A stretch of DNA of 64,000 nt from assembly GCA_905182065.1 (NCBI GenBank), contig CAJIZN010000001.1, positions 62,001 to 126,000 of the forward strand, in the 5' to 3' direction. This document shows, piece after piece, positions 11,136-23,494 of this stretch. Both the position numbers and the translations under genes were made by a program. The stretch comes from Candidatus Marisimplicoccus framensis. GTDB taxonomy: Bacteria > Bacteroidota > Bacteroidia > Flavobacteriales > Flavobacteriaceae. How positions within the stretch are numbered: position 1 is the stretch's first letter; every line of letters starts with the position of its first letter. Below the pieces are notes generated by a model. It searched no databases. It saw only the letters and a list, made by a program, of their open reading frames with translations, and was not told the origin of the DNA.

Positions 11136-12590
11136 ATGTTATCTCCACAAATTATTTTAATTGCTATTGTTTCCTATTTTGTAGTATTAACTGTTATATC
11201 ATATTTAACAGGCAAAGAAGATAACAATGAAGTTTTCTTTAATGCAAAAAAGAGCTCTAATTGGGCTATTGTTGCTTTTGGAATGGTTGGAGCATCACTT
11301 TCAGGTGTTACATTTATATCAGTTCCAGGTTGGGTTGGCGAATCTCAATTTACATATTTCCAAGTAGTTATAGGGTATTTGATTGGATACTTAATTGTTG
11401 CCAATTTACTTCTACCCCTATACTACAAGTTGGGATTAACATCAATTTATGAATACTTATTTACAAGGTTTGGGAAAAACTCTCATTATGTTGGGTCAAT
11501 ATCTTTTTTAATATCAAGGATACTCGGTGCATCGTTTAGATTATTTCTAGTAGCAATTGTTCTACAGGAATATCTTTTTGATGATTTTGGAATACCTTTT
11601 GAAATAACTGTCGTTATTTCAATTTTATTAATCTGGTTATATACTAGAAGAGGAGGTATTAAAACTATAGTGTGGACAGATACAATTCAAACCTCTTTGA
11701 TGATTATAGCTGTTATTTTATCAATTTATTATATAAACAAAGACTTAGGATGGACATTTTCTGAATTTATTTCTTCATCTGATTTTAAAGAATTCAATAA
11801 GATATTTGTAACTGAAAGCTTTACAGAAAGAAATTATTTTTTAAAATCAATTATTGGAGGTGCATTCATAACAATTTGTATGACCGGATTAGATCAAGAC
11901 ATGATGCAAAAAAACTTAACATGTAAGAATATTCATGAAGCTAGAAAGAATATGATTGTTTTTAGTTTAATTCTAACAGTGGTTACATTCTTATTTATAA
12001 TATTAGGTGCTCTTCTTTTTATTTATGCAAATGAAAACAATATAGCAGTTCCATTGGTTGATAATTTACCAAGAACAGATCTTTTATTTCCAGAAATTGC
12101 CTTAAAATCAGGGCTAGGAGAATTTTTAGGAATTACTTTTATATTAGGTTTAATCGCTGCAGCTTATAGTAGTGCTGATAGTGCTCTAACATCTTTAACT
12201 ACATCTTTTTGTATAGATATACTAAAAATAGACAGTACTGATTCTAAATCCATAAAGACCAGGAAAAACATACATGTTTTAATGAGCATTGTATTAATAA
12301 TAGTAGTAATAATATTTAGATATATTCAAGATAAAAATGTCATAGATAGCCTTCTTACAGTAGCACAATATACATACGGACCATTACTTGGACTATTTGC
12401 TTTTGGTATTTTTACAAAATATCAAGTAGATGACAATAAGGTCTTCCTAGTTGTTATAATCAACATTATAATAATTGTTATAATAGGAAATTTACCTTCA
12501 AATTTTATTGGTGGGTATCAAATCGGATATGAACTTCTGCCATTTAATGGGTTAATTAATTTTATTGGCCTTTATATTATTAGAAAATAA
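11136..12590 (+). CDS. Sodium:solute symporter (SSS family)
   Basis: Multi-TM protein with SSS signatures (GASLSGVTFISVPGWVG; ITFILGLIAAAYSSADSALTSLTT). Confidence 0.88.
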   Translation: MLSPQIILIAIVSYFVVLTVISYLTGKEDNNEVFFNAKKSSNWAIVAFGMVGASLSGVTFISVPGWVGESQFTYFQVVIGYLIGYLIVANLLLPLYYKLGLTSIYEYLFTRFGKNSHYVGSISFLISRILGASFRLFLVAIVLQEYLFDDFGIPFEITVVISILLIWLYTRRGGIKTIVWTDTIQTSLMIIAVILSIYYINKDLGWTFSEFISSSDFKEFNKIFVTESFTERNYFLKSIIGGAFITICMTGLDQDMMQKNLTCKNIHEARKNMIVFSLILTVVTFLFIILGALLFIYANENNIAVPLVDNLPRTDLLFPEIALKSGLGEFLGITFILGLIAAAYSSADSALTSLTTSFCIDILKIDSTDSKSIKTRKNIHVLMSIVLIIVVIIFRYIQDKNVIDSLLTVAQYTYGPLLGLFAFGIFTKYQVDDNKVFLVVIINIIIIVIIGNLPSNFIGGYQIGYELLPFNGLINFIGLYIIRK

Positions 12591-12651
12591 TGTCAATTTG
12601 TCATATTTATTGATTGGTATTTTTTTTGCTATTATAAAGTAAAAAGAAATT

Positions 12652-14517
12652 ATGCCTAAAGGAAAAATTAATGTTTCAGTTGAAAATATATTCCCACTTA
12701 TAAAAAAGTTCTTGTACAGTGATCAAGAGATTTTCCTAAGAGAAATTATATCAAATGCTACAGATGCCCTTACTAAAATTCAACATTTATCAAGTATTGG
12801 AGAAGTTAAAGGAGAAATTAATGAATTAGGAGTAGAAGTTAAAATTGATAAAAAAAACAAAACTCTTCATGTAATTGATAATGGAGTTGGGATGACGTCG
12901 GAAGAAGTCAAAAAGTATATTAATGATGTAGCATTTTCTGGCGCTGAAGAATTTCTAGAAAAATATAAAGAGAGTTCTAAGGATACTGGTATAATTGGTC
13001 ATTTTGGACTTGGTTTTTATTCATCTTTTATGGTTGCCGATAAAGTTGAAATAATTACAAAATCTTTCAAAGATGAGCCTGCTGCTCACTGGGTTTGTGA
13101 TGGGTCTCCAGAATACAGTTTAAAAAAATCAGATAAAAAAGAAAGAGGAACAGAAATTATTCTTCACATTTCAAAAGATTCTAAAGATTATCTTGAAGAA
13201 AGTAAAATAACAGAACTTCTTAATAAGTATAATAAATTCATGCCCCATCCAATAAAGTTTGGAACCAAGGAAGAAAGTATTCCTGCCAAAGAGGGAGATA
13301 AAGAAGAGAAAATAACTGTCGACAATATCATAAATAATCCAAATCCAGCTTGGACAAGACCACCAGCTGATTTAAAAGATGAAGACTATAATCAATTTTA
13401 CAGAGAACTTTATCCATATCAAATGGAAGAACCTTTGTTTCATATTCATCTTAATGTTGATTATCCTTTCAATTTAACTGGTATTCTTTACTTTCCAAAA
13501 ATATCGAATGACCTTAATATCCAAAAGGACAGGATTCAATTATATCAAAATCAAGTTTTCGTAACTGATAATGTAGAAGGAATTGTTCCTGAGTTTCTGG
13601 GATTATTAAAAGGAGTTATAGATTCCCCTGACATCCCATTAAATGTATCAAGAAGCTATCTTCAGTCAGATACCTCTGTGAAAAAAATTACTAATTATAT
13701 TACTAGAAAAGTAGCAGATAAACTAAGCTCTATATTTAAAAATGAAAGAGATAATCTTGAGAGTAAGTGGAATGATATCAAAGTGGTTATTGAGTATGGG
13801 ATGTTAACCGAAGATAAATTCTATGAAAAAGCTGAATCATTTAACCTCTATCCTTCTGTTGACAATAAATATTATACTTATCAAGAACTTGAAGAAAAGA
13901 TTAAAGAATTACATACTGATAAGGATGGCAATTTAATTATTCTTTATGCACAGAATATGGATGAACAGTATACTTATATTCAATCTGCAAAAGAAAAAGG
14001 ATATGAAGTGCTTCTATTAGATTCTCCTATTATTCCTCATCTAATTCAGAAACTAGAATCTAAAAAAGAGAAGATTAAGTTTTCAAGAGTTGATTCTGAT
14101 ACTTTGGAGAATTTAATTAATAAAGATGATCAGGTAGTTTCAAAACTATCAGATGAAGAGAAAGAAAAACTAAAACCAATGATTGAAAATGCAGTTTCTG
14201 ATGATAAATATACAGTTCAACTTGAACCATTAGATAGCAAATCATTACCATTTATGCTAGCCCAACCTGAATTTATGAGAAGAATGAAGGAAATGCAGCA
14301 AAGTGGAGGTGGAGCTATGGGTAATTTACCAGACATGTATTCTTTGATTGTTAATACAAATCATGAATTGGTAAGTAAAATATTAAATACAAGAACAGAA
14401 AAAAAGAGAAATAGTTTAATAAAGCAGTCAGTAGACTTGGCAAAACTTTCTCAAAATGCTCTTACGGGAAAAGAACTAACAGAGTTTATTAATAGGAGTA
14501 TAGATTTAATCAAATAA
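12652..14517 (+). CDS. htpG: Molecular chaperone HtpG (Hsp90)
   Basis: SDQEIFLREIISNATDALTK, IDNGVGMTSEEV, GHFGLGFYSSFMVADKVEI. Confidence 0.97.
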   Translation: MPKGKINVSVENIFPLIKKFLYSDQEIFLREIISNATDALTKIQHLSSIGEVKGEINELGVEVKIDKKNKTLHVIDNGVGMTSEEVKKYINDVAFSGAEEFLEKYKESSKDTGIIGHFGLGFYSSFMVADKVEIITKSFKDEPAAHWVCDGSPEYSLKKSDKKERGTEIILHISKDSKDYLEESKITELLNKYNKFMPHPIKFGTKEESIPAKEGDKEEKITVDNIINNPNPAWTRPPADLKDEDYNQFYRELYPYQMEEPLFHIHLNVDYPFNLTGILYFPKISNDLNIQKDRIQLYQNQVFVTDNVEGIVPEFLGLLKGVIDSPDIPLNVSRSYLQSDTSVKKITNYITRKVADKLSSIFKNERDNLESKWNDIKVVIEYGMLTEDKFYEKAESFNLYPSVDNKYYTYQELEEKIKELHTDKDGNLIILYAQNMDEQYTYIQSAKEKGYEVLLLDSPIIPHLIQKLESKKEKIKFSRVDSDTLENLINKDDQVVSKLSDEEKEKLKPMIENAVSDDKYTVQLEPLDSKSLPFMLAQPEFMRRMKEMQQSGGGAMGNLPDMYSLIVNTNHELVSKILNTRTEKKRNSLIKQSVDLAKLSQNALTGKELTEFINRSIDLIK

Positions 14518-15279
14518 GTAATTTAAGATTTTAGCTAATCTTATTCCTCCAATTAATAATAGTTCCTCAACGGTGCCAAAGTTTTTATATTGATATTCGT
14601 AACCTAATTTATCATCAACTGATACACCTGCATATATTTGATTTGTATATACGTGTATTTCATTCACCCAATCTAGAACATCAGCTCTTTCAAAATCTTT
14701 AGCCTCATCTGTAAATACTAAAAAATCTGGATTTGGCAGATTAACAGCTAATTCACTATAACTCATGTTATGACTATTTATCATATCTGAGTCCCAGACT
14801 CTGTGAAGGTTTGAATTTCTTCCAAACCATTTTACATATACCCTGTTTGCGCCTCTATCTTCATATCTACCAATATGAAGAGGTTGATGAAGATCTCCAA
14901 CAAAATGGACAAGTAACTTAAGATAAAATGATTTTTCAGAATCTGATGCTGAATCACTCTCTAAAACATCTATACATTTATTAATTGCAATAAAGACATC
15001 TCCTTTCTCTGATGGGATAATATCCTGGTAGTCATCATCCAATTCCATATTTAAAAAATGCCAATCATAAAAATTATCATATCTACTATCAGATTTAATA
15101 TCATCTGCATAAGTTGATGCATTAACTAATGTTTCCCCATTAAGAATTTTAATTATTCTTTCGTTTGAGTTATTTGTTAAATATTTATTTGCTACTTCTG
15201 CTATAACCCTATGGCCTGTTGCACCCCAATCTTCATTAGGATAAATATTGAACAATAAAAGAGTTAAAATTAACCACAT
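14506..15279 (-). CDS. S1/P1 nuclease family protein
   Basis: WGATGHRVIAEVANKYL, FYDWHFLNM, LVHFVGDLHQPLHIG, HRVWDSDMI. Confidence 0.92.
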   Translation of the reverse strand: MWLILTLLLFNIYPNEDWGATGHRVIAEVANKYLTNNSNERIIKILNGETLVNASTYADDIKSDSRYDNFYDWHFLNMELDDDYQDIIPSEKGDVFIAINKCIDVLESDSASDSEKSFYLKLLVHFVGDLHQPLHIGRYEDRGANRVYVKWFGRNSNLHRVWDSDMINSHNMSYSELAVNLPNPDFLVFTDEAKDFERADVLDWVNEIHVYTNQIYAGVSVDDKLGYEYQYKNFGTVEELLLIGGIRLAKILNYLFD

Positions 15280-15364
15280 AAACTTTTTGATGTATTTAAG
15301 TTCAAATATATTATTATCTAGTAAATCCTTATAATTTTATTAATTTTAAATTGAAAAAAAATAT

Positions 15365-17565
15365 TTGAAGAAACTACCTATAATTTTAGCCCTGATTTTT
15401 GTTCATTCAAATTTGACTTTTTCTCAAGAAATAACTGTAAAGTTCACAGAGGAAAAGATTAATATTGATGGGTCTCCAGAAGATTTAGCATGGAAAAATG
15501 CTGATGTAGCTTCTGATTTCTGGCAATGGAGACCAACAGATTCAGTAAAAGCTGTAAAGCAAACTGAATTTAAAGCTTTATTTGATAATGAAAATTTATA
15601 TTTTTTAGTTAAAGCTTACACTAAAGAAAAAAAGTTTACTGTCTATAATCTTGAAAGAGATTTTGAAACTAGAAGTGCAGATTATGTACAATTAATTTTT
15701 GACACTTTTAATGATGCTTCAAATGCTTTTAAATTTCAAACTAATCATCTTGGATTAAAAGGAGATATGTTGTTATCCTCTATTATGTCTTCCGGCGGGA
15801 GGGGGATCGAATTCATCATGGGATGCAATTTGGGAAGTGGAATCAAAATTATATGATGATTCATATATAGCTGAAGTTAAAATCCCATTAAACCAACTCT
15901 ATTTTATTAATGGAGCTAAAAGCTGGAGATTCAATATATATAGAAGTGATACACAAACATTAGAACACTCAAGTTGGGCCAAAACTCCTCAGGAGCAAAG
16001 AATTGGAGACCTAGCTTTTATGGGTAAAATTAATTTTGAAAAGCCTCTAGGTGAATCAAAAAAACCAATTTCATTTATACCTTATATAAATGGATCTCTT
16101 GGAAAGAATTTTATTCAAGATAAAACATTGAACAATTTAGATTACGGGCTTGATGTCAAAATACCAATAGGAAACTCTATTAATGTTGACCTTACTGTTA
16201 ATCCTGATTTTTCTCAGGTTGAGGTGGATGATCAATTAGTAAACTTAACTCAATTTGAATTGAGACTCCCAGAGAGGAGACAATTCTTTACTCAGAACTC
16301 TGACCTTTTTACTGACTTTGGTCAAGAAAGAGATGCTGAACCTTTCTTTTCAAGAAGAATAGGAATTGCTAAAGATTTTGAGGGTAATACTGTTGAGAAT
16401 AGAATAATTAGTGGAATGAGATTAAGTGGAAAAATAAATGATAAACTAAGAATAGGATTATTAAATGTTTTAACGGAAGAGGATAGAGCTAAAGGGATTC
16501 CACAAAATAACAATACACTTTTTACACTTAGAAATAAGGTTTTTGCTAGATCAAATTATTCTTTCTTTTTTATAAATAGAGAAAACACAAAAGATTATGA
16601 TTTTATTGAAAATCAGAAAAAATATAATAGAGTATTTGGATTTGAATATAACTTAGCTTCTAAAGATGGTCAATGGAAAGGAAGAACATTTATACATAAG
16701 TCTTTTACTCCTGAAAAAAATGATAAAAATACATCTTTTGGTATTAAACTATCAAAGAATTCACGTAAGCACTATATAAGTTTGGGTGGGTCTTATGTTG
16801 GTGATGATTTTAGATCAGATCTTGGTTATTACAGAAGATATGGTTTTATAAAATTTACTCCATTTTACCAATTTAGAATATATCCAAAAAATAATGATAA
16901 AATTCTAAATTATGAACTTCAACATTATGCAGCTTATGTATTTAGACCAAATAAAGAAGAAACATTTGAAGGAAGGTGGAATATTTCATCTTTTGAAATA
17001 AAATATTTAAATCAAAGCACATTTGAGATTAAACAAAACATAAAGAGAGACTATTTGTATTATGATTTTGACCCTACCAGGACTGATGGTGCAACACCGC
17101 TTCCTGCTAATAACTTTTATTCTTCTACAGACTATGAAATAGCATTTTCATCTCCTGATAAAAACTCTATTTAAATTTAAAGTTGGATTACAATATGGAG
17201 ACTTTTTTAATGGAACAAAATTTTCATTCAAAAACGAATTTAAGTTTAGAGTTCAGCCTTATTTTAATACTAGTCTTAGAATTGATTATGATTCTATTGA
17301 ATTGCCTGACCCATATCCAAGCAGAGATATTTGGTTGATAAGTCCGAAGTTTCAATTTACCTTTAACAAAGAAGTCTCCTGGACAACCTATATTCAGTAT
17401 ACTAATCAATCCGATAACCTTGGAATGAATTCAAGGGTTCAATGGAGATTTGCTCCTCTATCTGACTTATATATTGTTTATAATGATAATTATATCACAA
17501 CTGGCTCTTTAGAACCTCAGTTTAGATCAATAAACCTTAAATTAACATATTGGATAAATATTTAA
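15365..17565 (+). CDS. DUF5916 family outer-membrane-type protein with N-terminal CBM9-like domain; split in three by two frameshifts (~15800, ~17166)
   Basis: ORFs 15365..15856, 15837..17174 and a third-frame stretch from ~17163 (LFKFKVGLQYGDFFNGTKFSFKNEFKFRV...) to 17565 form one continuous family-like protein. Confidence 0.82.
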
Positions 17566-17566
17566 A

Positions 17567-18253
17567 ATGAAAAAAATATCACTCATTAGTCTAACTTTAT
17601 TTATTATTTGCTGTAATTCAGATCAGAATAATATGATTGTGTCTGGAAACGTGGACGGGCTTAGAAAAGGTACTATTTATCTTCAAAAAGAGATAGATTC
17701 AACAATAGTATCATTAGATTCTCTAAAAATAAGAGGAAATAGTAATTTTAAATTAAATACTATAATAGATGAACCTGATATCTATTATCTATATCTGGAT
17801 AAGGAAGACGGAGATTCTCTTAATGATATAATCACTTTTTTCGGAAATAAAGGAGAGATAAATATTAATACTATGCTTTCCACATTTGATTCTAGTTATG
17901 AAATTTCTGGCTCGAAGAATAGTGAATTATTGAGAGAGTATTTTTCAATTATAAGAAAGTATAACCTTCAAAATCTTGATTTATTAGAAATATTCTATAA
18001 TGCTCAGATTACTGATAATCAAAAAAGAATTGACTCTGTAAATGAGAGGCTAGAAAACTTAATAAAAAGAAAATATCTATACAGTTTAAACTTTTCAATT
18101 ACTAATGCCCAAAATGAGATTTCCCCCTATATAGCAGTTAGTCAAATACCTGATGCAAATAAGGATTTACTCAGAAAAGTTTATGATACTTTACCTGAAA
18201 ACATTAAAGTATCTAAATATGGTAAAGTTTTAATGGAACTAAGCTTAGACTAA
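17567..18253 (+). CDS. DUF4369-like lipoprotein
   Basis: Lipobox-like LFIICCNS; VSGNVDGLRKGTIYLQKEIDSTIVSLDSLKI typical of DUF4369 N-terminal domains. Confidence 0.65.
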   Translation: MKKISLISLTLFIICCNSDQNNMIVSGNVDGLRKGTIYLQKEIDSTIVSLDSLKIRGNSNFKLNTIIDEPDIYYLYLDKEDGDSLNDIITFFGNKGEININTMLSTFDSSYEISGSKNSELLREYFSIIRKYNLQNLDLLEIFYNAQITDNQKRIDSVNERLENLIKRKYLYSLNFSITNAQNEISPYIAVSQIPDANKDLLRKVYDTLPENIKVSKYGKVLMELSLD

Positions 18254-18657
18254 CCACTATACTCAACAAAATTTCTTGGAGTTTCATATAATACTACTTT
18301 AAGTTTATATTTTTCCTTAAAATACTTAATTAGCCTATCATAAATTAATATAGCAATATTCTCAGCTGAAGGATTCAGAGATGAAAATTCCTCTATATCT
18401 AAATTTAGATTTTTATGATCTAGATAATCTTCAATTTCAGATTTAATTATTTGGCTTAATTTTCCAATATCAAAAACATAACCAGTCTCAGGATCAACTT
18501 CTCCAGTAAGACTTACAATTAATTCATAATTATGACCGTGAAAATTTTTATTAGAACACTTTCCAAAAACTTCATTATTTTTTTCATCAGACCAATCTGG
18601 TCTGTATAACTTATGGGCAGCATTAAAATGAGCCTTTCTACTTATTGTTAATTTCAT
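18250..18657 (-). CDS. queD: 6-carboxytetrahydropterin synthase (QueD/PTPS family)
   Basis: FNAAHKLYRPDWSDEKNNEVFGKCSNKNFHGHNYELIVSLTGE. Confidence 0.88.
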   Translation of the reverse strand: MKLTISRKAHFNAAHKLYRPDWSDEKNNEVFGKCSNKNFHGHNYELIVSLTGEVDPETGYVFDIGKLSQIIKSEIEDYLDHKNLNLDIEEFSSLNPSAENIAILIYDRLIKYFKEKYKLKVVLYETPRNFVEYSG

Positions 18658-19172
18658 TTATTTAAATATTTATAAAAGTAATCAAAAGCTATCTTAAACC
18701 ATATAGTGTAATTATCACCATTTTTAATTATATCATCATTAAGAGTTTCCATATCTACCCATTTAAAATCATCTGCTTCATCAAGGTTTAAAATTGGATC
18801 TTCATTATATACACCATAATAAACATGATCAAATTCATTTTCAGTTAGTTCATTGTCAAGCTCTGCTTTATAGATAAAATCATAAACTTTTCTAAGATCA
18901 GTTTTAATACCCATTTCTTCTAGTAACCTTCGATTGGCAGCATCTTCAGTCTTTTCTCCATCTCTAGGATGACTACAACATGTATTAGTCCATAATCCAC
19001 CTGAATGGTATTTTGAAGTAGCTCTCTTTTGAAGTAGTAACTGATAATTACTATTAAAAATAAATACTGAAAAGGCTCTATGAAGAAGACCTTTTTGATG
19101 AGCTTCAAGTTTTGGCATTAAACCAACTTGATTATCATTTTCATCAACAAGAATTACTTTTTCTCTTGACAT
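18654..19172 (-). CDS. idi: Isopentenyl-diphosphate delta-isomerase, type 1
   Basis: LLQKRATSKYHSGGLWTNTCCSHPRDGE...RRLLEEMGI Nudix-type IDI signature. Confidence 0.93.
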   Translation of the reverse strand: MSREKVILVDENDNQVGLMPKLEAHQKGLLHRAFSVFIFNSNYQLLLQKRATSKYHSGGLWTNTCCSHPRDGEKTEDAANRRLLEEMGIKTDLRKVYDFIYKAELDNELTENEFDHVYYGVYNEDPILNLDEADDFKWVDMETLNDDIIKNGDNYTIWFKIAFDYFYKYLNK

Positions 19173-19181
19173 TGAATCAAA

Positions 19182-22100
19182 TTAATAATTTAGCTCTTCC
19201 TCTTCTTTATTAATTAGCAGACTATTATATTCATCTTTAGGTCCAACAATTATATCCTCGTAGTTTCTCATTCCAGTACCAGCTGGTATTTTGTGACCTA
19301 CAATAACATTTTCTTTTAGACCTTCAAGCATATCATTTTTACCATTAACTGCTGCTTCATTTAAAACCTTTGTGGTTTCTTGGAATGAGGCTGCTGAAAT
19401 AAATGATTTAGTTTGAAGAGATGCTCTAGTGATACCTTGTAATTGAGTTGAAGCAGTTGCTGACTTTGCATCTCTAGCCTCAACCAATTTCTTATCATCT
19501 CTTTTAAGAATTGAATTTTCATCTCTAAGGTTCCTAGCTGAAACAAGTTGTCCAACTTTTAGATTTTCACTGTCACCAGCTTCTTCAATAACCTTTTTAC
19601 CGTATAACTTATCATTTTCAGAAATAAATTCATCTTTATAAGTCAATTGGTCTTCTAAGAATAATGTATCTCCTGGATCAATTATTTTAACCTTTCTCAT
19701 CATCTGCCTTACAACTACCTCAAAGTGTTTATCGTTAATTTTCACACCCTGGAGTCTATAGACCTCTTGAACTTCATTGACAAGATACTGTTGAACAGCT
19801 GAAGGACCTTTAATATTTAGAATATCGTTAGGAGTAATTGAACCATCCGATAAAGGCATACCTGCTTTAATAAAATCATTTTCTTGAACAAGAATTTGAT
19901 TAGAAAGCTTCACTAGATACTTTTTAATATCTCCAAACTTTGATTCAACAATGATTTCTCTATTTCCTCTTTTAATTTTACCAAATGAAACTACTCCGTC
20001 AATTTCTGACACAACAGCAGGATTTGAAGGGTTTCTAGCTTCAAATAGTTCTGTAACTCGAGGTAAACCTCCTGTTATATCACCTGACTTGGCAGATTTT
20101 CTTGGAATTTTAACTAAAATCTTACCTTTCTCTATTGATTCATCTTCATCTACCATGATGTGTGCACCTACAGGTAGGTTATAAGATCTAAGTGTAACGC
20201 CTTTTTTATCTTGAATTAATAGTGTTGGAATTAGTTTTTTATCTCTAGAATCAGTTATAACTTTTTCTTTAAATCCAGTTTGTTCATCAATTTCAACTTG
20301 AAAAGTTTTACCAACTTCAATGTTTTCATAAACTATTTTTCCTGAAAATTCAGAAACAATTACACCGTTAAAAGGATCCCATTGACAAATAATATCTCCT
20401 TTAGATAGTTTCTGACCATTTTTAATATTAAGATATGATCCATAAGGGATATTTTTAGTACTTAAAACATTTTTAGTTTTTGAGTCTAAAATCTTAATCT
20501 CAGAAGTACGTGAAATAACAATATTTGAGGATTTTCCTTCTGTATCTTTTGCTTTCACAACTTTTAAGTCTTCAATTTCAGCAATACCGTCAAATCTAGT
20601 TACTAAAGAGTTTTCTTCAGAAATATTACCTGCAACTCCTCCAACATGGAATGTTCTAAGAGTTAACTGAGTACCTGGCTCACCTATTGATTGAGCAGCT
20701 ACTACTCCTACTGCTTCACCAATCTGAACTGGTTTTCCAGTTGCAAGATTTCTACCATAACAACTAGAACAGATTCCTCTTTTAGTTTCACAAGTTAAAG
20801 CTGATCTAACATCAACAGAAGTAATTAGAGTATTTTCTATTTTTGCTGTAGCATTTTCATCTATTAGTTTTCCACCCTCAATTAGAACTTCGTTAGTAGA
20901 AGGATCTATTACATCATTAAGAGCAGTTCTACCTAAGATTCTTTCACCTAAAGTCTCTACAACTTCTTCATTCTTTTTAAGTGCATTCACTTCAATTCCT
21001 CTAAGTGTTCCACAATCAAATTCATTAACTATTACATCTTGAGAAACATCTACAAGTCTTCTAGTCAAGTATCCTGCATCTGCTGTTTTCAAAGCAGTAT
21101 CAGCTAGACCTTTTCTAGCACCGTGAGTAGAAATAAAATATTCTAAAATTGATAAACCTTCCTTAAAGTTAGATAAGATAGGGTTCTCAATAATCTCACC
21201 TCCACCTACATTAGACTTTTTAGGTTTTGCCATAAGACCTCTCATTCCAGTTAACTGTCTGATCTGTTCCTTAGAACCTCTAGCACCTGAATCAAGCATC
21301 ATATAAACAGAATTAAACCCTTGTTGATCCTCACTAATCTGTTTCATTGCAAGTTCAGTAAGAGTAGCATTTGCTGAAGTCCATACATCAATTACTTGAT
21401 TATACCTTTCATTATTTGTAATTAGACCCATGTTATAGTTTCCTATAATTCCATCTACCTGATTATTTGCATCGTCAATAAGACTGTTGCTTCTGTTCTG
21501 GAATAATAATATCACCTAAACTAAAAGACAAACCACCTTTAAAGGCAAACGAATATCCAAGATCTTTTATTTCATCAAGAAATTCAGCAGTTTCAGGTAC
21601 ACTAGTTACATGAAGTATTTGTCCAATAATTTCTCTTAAGTTCTTCTTTGTAAGAACTTCATTAAAGAAGCCAGCCTTTTCAGGAACCACTTCATTGAAG
21701 AATACTCTTCCAGGCGTAGTCTCTATTATTTTATATGAATCATCAGATTCAGGTGTTTTAATTCTACATTTAACTATTGCATTTAAATCAACTATTTTCT
21801 CATTATAAGCCATATTAACTTCTTCTGGAGAATAAAAAGTTAACCCTTCACCTTTTAATTTAAGTGAGTCCGTAGACTTTCTTGATTTAGTCATGTAGTA
21901 CAAACCTAGAACCATATCTTGAGATGGAACAGTAATAGGAGATCCATTAGCTGGGTTTAAAATATTATGCGAACCCAACATCAACAGCTGAGCCTCAAGA
22001 ATTGCTTCTGGACCTAGAGGAAGGTGGACCGCCATTTGATCACCATCAAAGTCAGCATTAAATGCAGTACATGTTAAAGGATGAAGCTGAATAGCTTTCC

Positions 22101-23481
22101 CTTCAATAAGTTTTGGTTGAAATGCTTGGATACCTAACCTGTGAAGTGTTGGAGCTCTATTTAGCATAACAGGATGTCCTTTTAAAACATTCTCTAATAT
22201 ATCCCAAACAACAGGTTCTCTTCTGTCAATAATTTTTTTAGCAGACTTAACAGTTTTAACAATACCTCTTTCAATAAGTTTTCTAATGATAAAGGGTTTA
22301 TATAATTCTGCAGCCATATCTTTTGGAATACCACATTCATATAATTTTAGTTCTGGACCAACTACTATAACTGATCTAGCAGAATAATCTACTCTTTTTC
22401 CAAGAAGATTCTGTCTAAAACGACCTTGCTTACCTTTAAGCGAATCTGATAACGATTTTAAAGGTCTGTTAGATTCTGTTTTAACTGCAGATGATTTTCT
22501 TGTATTATCAAATAACGAGTCAACAGATTCTTGAAGCATCCTTTTTTCATTTCTTAAAATAACTTCAGGTGCTTTGATTTCAACTAACCTTTTAAGTCTA
22601 TTATTTCTTATAATTACCCTTCTATATAAATCATTAAGGTCTGAAGTAGCAAATCTACCTCCATCTAAGGGAACAAGTGGTCTTAATTCTGGAGGTATAA
22701 CTGGAATAACCTTAACTACCATCCATTCAGGAAGGTTTTCTTTTCTTTCATTTCCATCTTTAAAAGATTCTACAACCTGTAGTCTTTTAAGTGCCTCTGT
22801 TTTTCTTTGTTTAGAAGTCTCATTATTTGCTTTATGCCTTAATTCATAAGAAAGTTCTTCAAGATCAATTCTTGAAAGTAGTTCAATCAAACATTCAGCT
22901 CCCATCTTAGCAATAAACTTTTTATCATCTGAATCATCTAAAAATTGATTATCTGCTGGAAGAGTTTCCATTATTGTAAGGTATTCTTCCTCTGTAAGGA
23001 AATCCATTTTATTTACAGGTTCACCTTCAGCATTTTTTGCTTCTCCTGGCTGAATAACAACATATCTCTCATAATATATTATCATATCAAGTTTCTTAGA
23101 TGGAAGTCCTAAAAGATATCCTATCTTATTAGGTAAGGATTTAAAATACCATATATGAGCAACTGGTACTACTAAGTTAATATGACCAACTCTATCTCTT
23201 CTAACTTTCTTTTCAGTCACCTCAACACCACACCTATCACAAACTATACCCTTATATCTTATTCTCTTGTATTTACCACATGCACATTCATAATCTTTTA
23301 CAGGGCCAAAAATCCTTTCACAAAAGAGTCCATCTCTTTCAGGTTTATGAGTTCTATAATTAATAGTTTCTGGCTTGAGAACCTCTCCTCTTGAGTTACC
23401 AAGTATTACTTCAGGAGATGAAAGACCAATTGAAATAGTATTAAATTTCTTTTGCGTTACTAAATCGTTATTTTTTGCCAT
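19182..23481 (-). CDS. rpoC: DNA-directed RNA polymerase subunit beta'; reading frame broken by +1 base near 21486
   Basis: ORF 21475..23481 ([16 protein letters not shown]) and ORF 19182..21515 ([35 protein letters not shown]) are consecutive parts of RpoC. Confidence 0.97.
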
Positions 23482-23494
23482 TTTATTTTTTAAT

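Noticed and set aside
21475-21515. Programmed +1 frameshifting in rpoC/rplA/trpC
   Set aside because: No shared slippery motif, no stop codon at the shift site as in prfB, and both +1 and -1 lesions across unrelated genes; indel errors are simpler.
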